Below, piece after piece: positions 6,436 to 7,221 of a stretch of 7,221 nucleotides of DNA. The notes under the pieces were generated by a model. It saw only the letters and a list, made by a program, of their open reading frames with translations, made no database searches and was not told the DNA's origin. How positions within the stretch are numbered: position 1 is the first letter of the stretch; each line of letters starts with the position of its first letter. The DNA is from B21-G16 sp003644825 [NCBI: Candidatus Zhuqueibacterota bacterium] (GTDB lineage: Bacteria > SM23-31 > B21-G16), in the NCBI GenBank assembly GCA_003644825.1, contig QNDJ01000068.1, positions 1-7,221 on the forward strand, in the 5' to 3' direction. The translations under genes were made by a program, and so were the position numbers.

Positions 6436-6438
6436 CTA
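6436..6438 (-). other. In-frame TAG codon interrupting a GlnE-like gene
   Basis: TAG followed by five sense codons (VVAKT) joins the two flanking frames in the same phase. The peptide before it ends LTEDLQRENL and the peptide after it reads VVAKTMGYEDF. Joined, they resemble the end of the GlnE/GlnD helical domain, and they also resemble the second module of this same gene (LHIDYLENTAKILGY). Options: a real nonsense mutation, a base error (for example GAG, CAG or AAG read as TAG), or readthrough. No hairpin or other recoding signal was identified next to it. Confidence 0.7.
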
Positions 6439-7221
6439 CAGGTTTTCTCTCTGTAAATCTTCTGTTAGAAATATTTCTTCTTCCTGAACATCGAATAACT
6501 GGTACAGATATCTAAAAGTTTCAAGGAAACCAAGAGCCTTTTCAAGAATTGAATAAGAATAGTTATTTTTGGGGTCTTCTTTTCTCAGTTTTTCAATAGT
6601 TTTCCAGTTATCGTTTTCATCAATATTGTATATTGTTTTGAGAACAGAAATGAGGGCTTTAATCATTCTTATTCCATCATCTTTAGGGTTGATGCTCTCG
6701 GTTTTCATCTGTCTTAGAATTAATGATCTGATTTCACCAAGAAGACCTCTAATATACCCTTCGTGATGTTTATTTTCTTTTTCTTTTTTAAAGAAATACT
6801 TACTTGTAATCTTTCTTTTAAACTCATAATAAAGTCTAATACTTCCAAAAATAGGTGCAGCACCAAGCATCTCATTAATAATTACAAAATCGTGAATCTC
6901 CTGATCGAGGAGTTCTTTATATTCTTTAATTGATGCAGAATAACTCTGAGAACCAACATGCTCCGATAGATACATATGCAGATTGCTCGCTCTTTTCAGC
7001 ATTTCATTTCTGAGTTTTCCAACAGCTTTATTAAATTCCACACGTCTCTCAGAACCATCATCAATTATTCCTATATCAATATCATCCTGGTCAGCTTTTG
7101 TTCCGACTCCACAGATAACAAATTCAGGCCATTTTTCCTTTTCAAGAAATAATCCAAACAGTTTCTCCATATAAGTGGAAGTAAGCTTTCGAAAATCATT
7201 GCCAAAATTTATCATAAATTC
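6436..7221 (-). CDS. GlnE/GlnD-like nucleotidyltransferase, upstream segment (5' end outside window, ends at in-frame TAG)
   Basis: An ATG occurs at 7215, but the frame is still open at the window edge (codons GAA TTT) and no ribosome binding site is visible, so the true start probably lies outside. Numbering from that ATG, residues 30-140 form a nucleotidyltransferase domain: GVGT (36-39) and DID (45-47). A stretch from 79 to about 142 (LHMYLSEHVG...FGS...YYEF) parallels residues 395-457 of the downstream segment (PHYRFSDHFG...VGS...FEKEF). Residues 150-259 begin a GlnD_UR_UTase-like helical domain in which the usual NxKEGxGGLRDI is reduced to NPKDDGIRMI (176-185), followed by LEKALGFLE, which matches LEKALDFLK downstream. 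The module keeps the paired aspartates but has degenerate glycine motifs, so it may have weak or different activity. Tandem modules recall GlnE, where one half removes and the other adds AMP on glutamine synthetase. Confidence 0.7.
   Translation of the reverse strand, partial: EFMINFGNDFRKLTSTYMEKLFGLFLEKEKWPEFVICGVGTKADQDDIDIGIIDDGSERRVEFNKAVGKLRNEMLKRASNLHMYLSEHVGSQSYSASIKEYKELLDQEIHDFVIINEMLGAAPIFGSIRLYYEFKRKITSKYFFKKEKENKHHEGYIRGLLGEIRSLILRQMKTESINPKDDGIRMIKALISVLKTIYNIDENDNWKTIEKLRKEDPKNNYSYSILEKALGFLETFRYLYQLFDVQEEEIFLTEDLQRENL

Noticed and set aside
6436-6438. Selenocysteine or a programmed frameshift at the split between the two nucleotidyltransferase frames
   Set aside because: The codon is TAG, not TGA, and the two frames are already in phase, so neither mechanism is needed.
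1-7221. CRISPR array, tRNA or rRNA genes, transposase or insertion-sequence ends
   Set aside because: No regularly spaced direct repeats, cloverleaf-like segments, rRNA-like conserved stretches or transposase motifs were seen on either strand.

Overview
This window is AT-rich (about one third G+C by eye). It comes from a bacterium, most likely an anaerobe: it carries heterodisulfide-reductase-type iron-sulfur proteins (HdrC and HdrB), and two genes have N-terminal export signals ending in a cysteine, as in lipoproteins of Gram-negative-type cells. Nothing here fixes the phylum. The mix would suit an uncultivated anaerobic lineage, but that is inference.

Layout. Positions 1-483 (+ strand) hold the C-terminal part of an IgA-peptidase-like M64 metallopeptidase whose start lies outside the window. 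After a 94-bp convergent gap, everything else is on the minus strand and closely spaced. In transcription order from the right edge: a GlnE/GlnD-like protein-nucleotidyltransferase gene (7221 to 4585) interrupted by one in-frame TAG at 6436-6438; a 47-residue zinc-ribbon gene (4556-4413); hdrC (4400-3930); hdrB (3905-3030); a secreted ADP-ribosylglycohydrolase-family protein (2976-1741); and an exported aldose 1-epimerase (1687-578). Gaps are 28, 12, 24, 53 and 53 bp, so the first four genes look like one transcription unit. The last two may be read from it or from their own promoters; a TATAAT box precedes the epimerase.

Function. HdrC and HdrB together make an electron-transfer and disulfide-reducing module: HdrC has two ferredoxin-type [4Fe-4S] sites, and HdrB has two CCG cysteine motifs. 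No flavin subunit HdrA, hydrogenase or formate dehydrogenase gene is visible. The epimerase and the ADP-ribosylglycohydrolase-like protein look like a small outside-the-cytoplasm carbohydrate or glycoside set, separate in role from the Hdr genes.

Main point of interest. The two right-hand open frames (6436-7221 and 4585-6420) share a reading frame and are split by a single TAG followed by five codons. The residues before and after the TAG together rebuild the end of one GlnD/GlnE helical domain. The apparent ATG at 6420 sits at the conserved 'MGY' position of that domain and has no convincing ribosome binding site. All the other genes here end in TAA. This is therefore probably one long tandem-nucleotidyltransferase protein of GlnE-like architecture that has been inactivated, miscalled at one base, or is read through at TAG.
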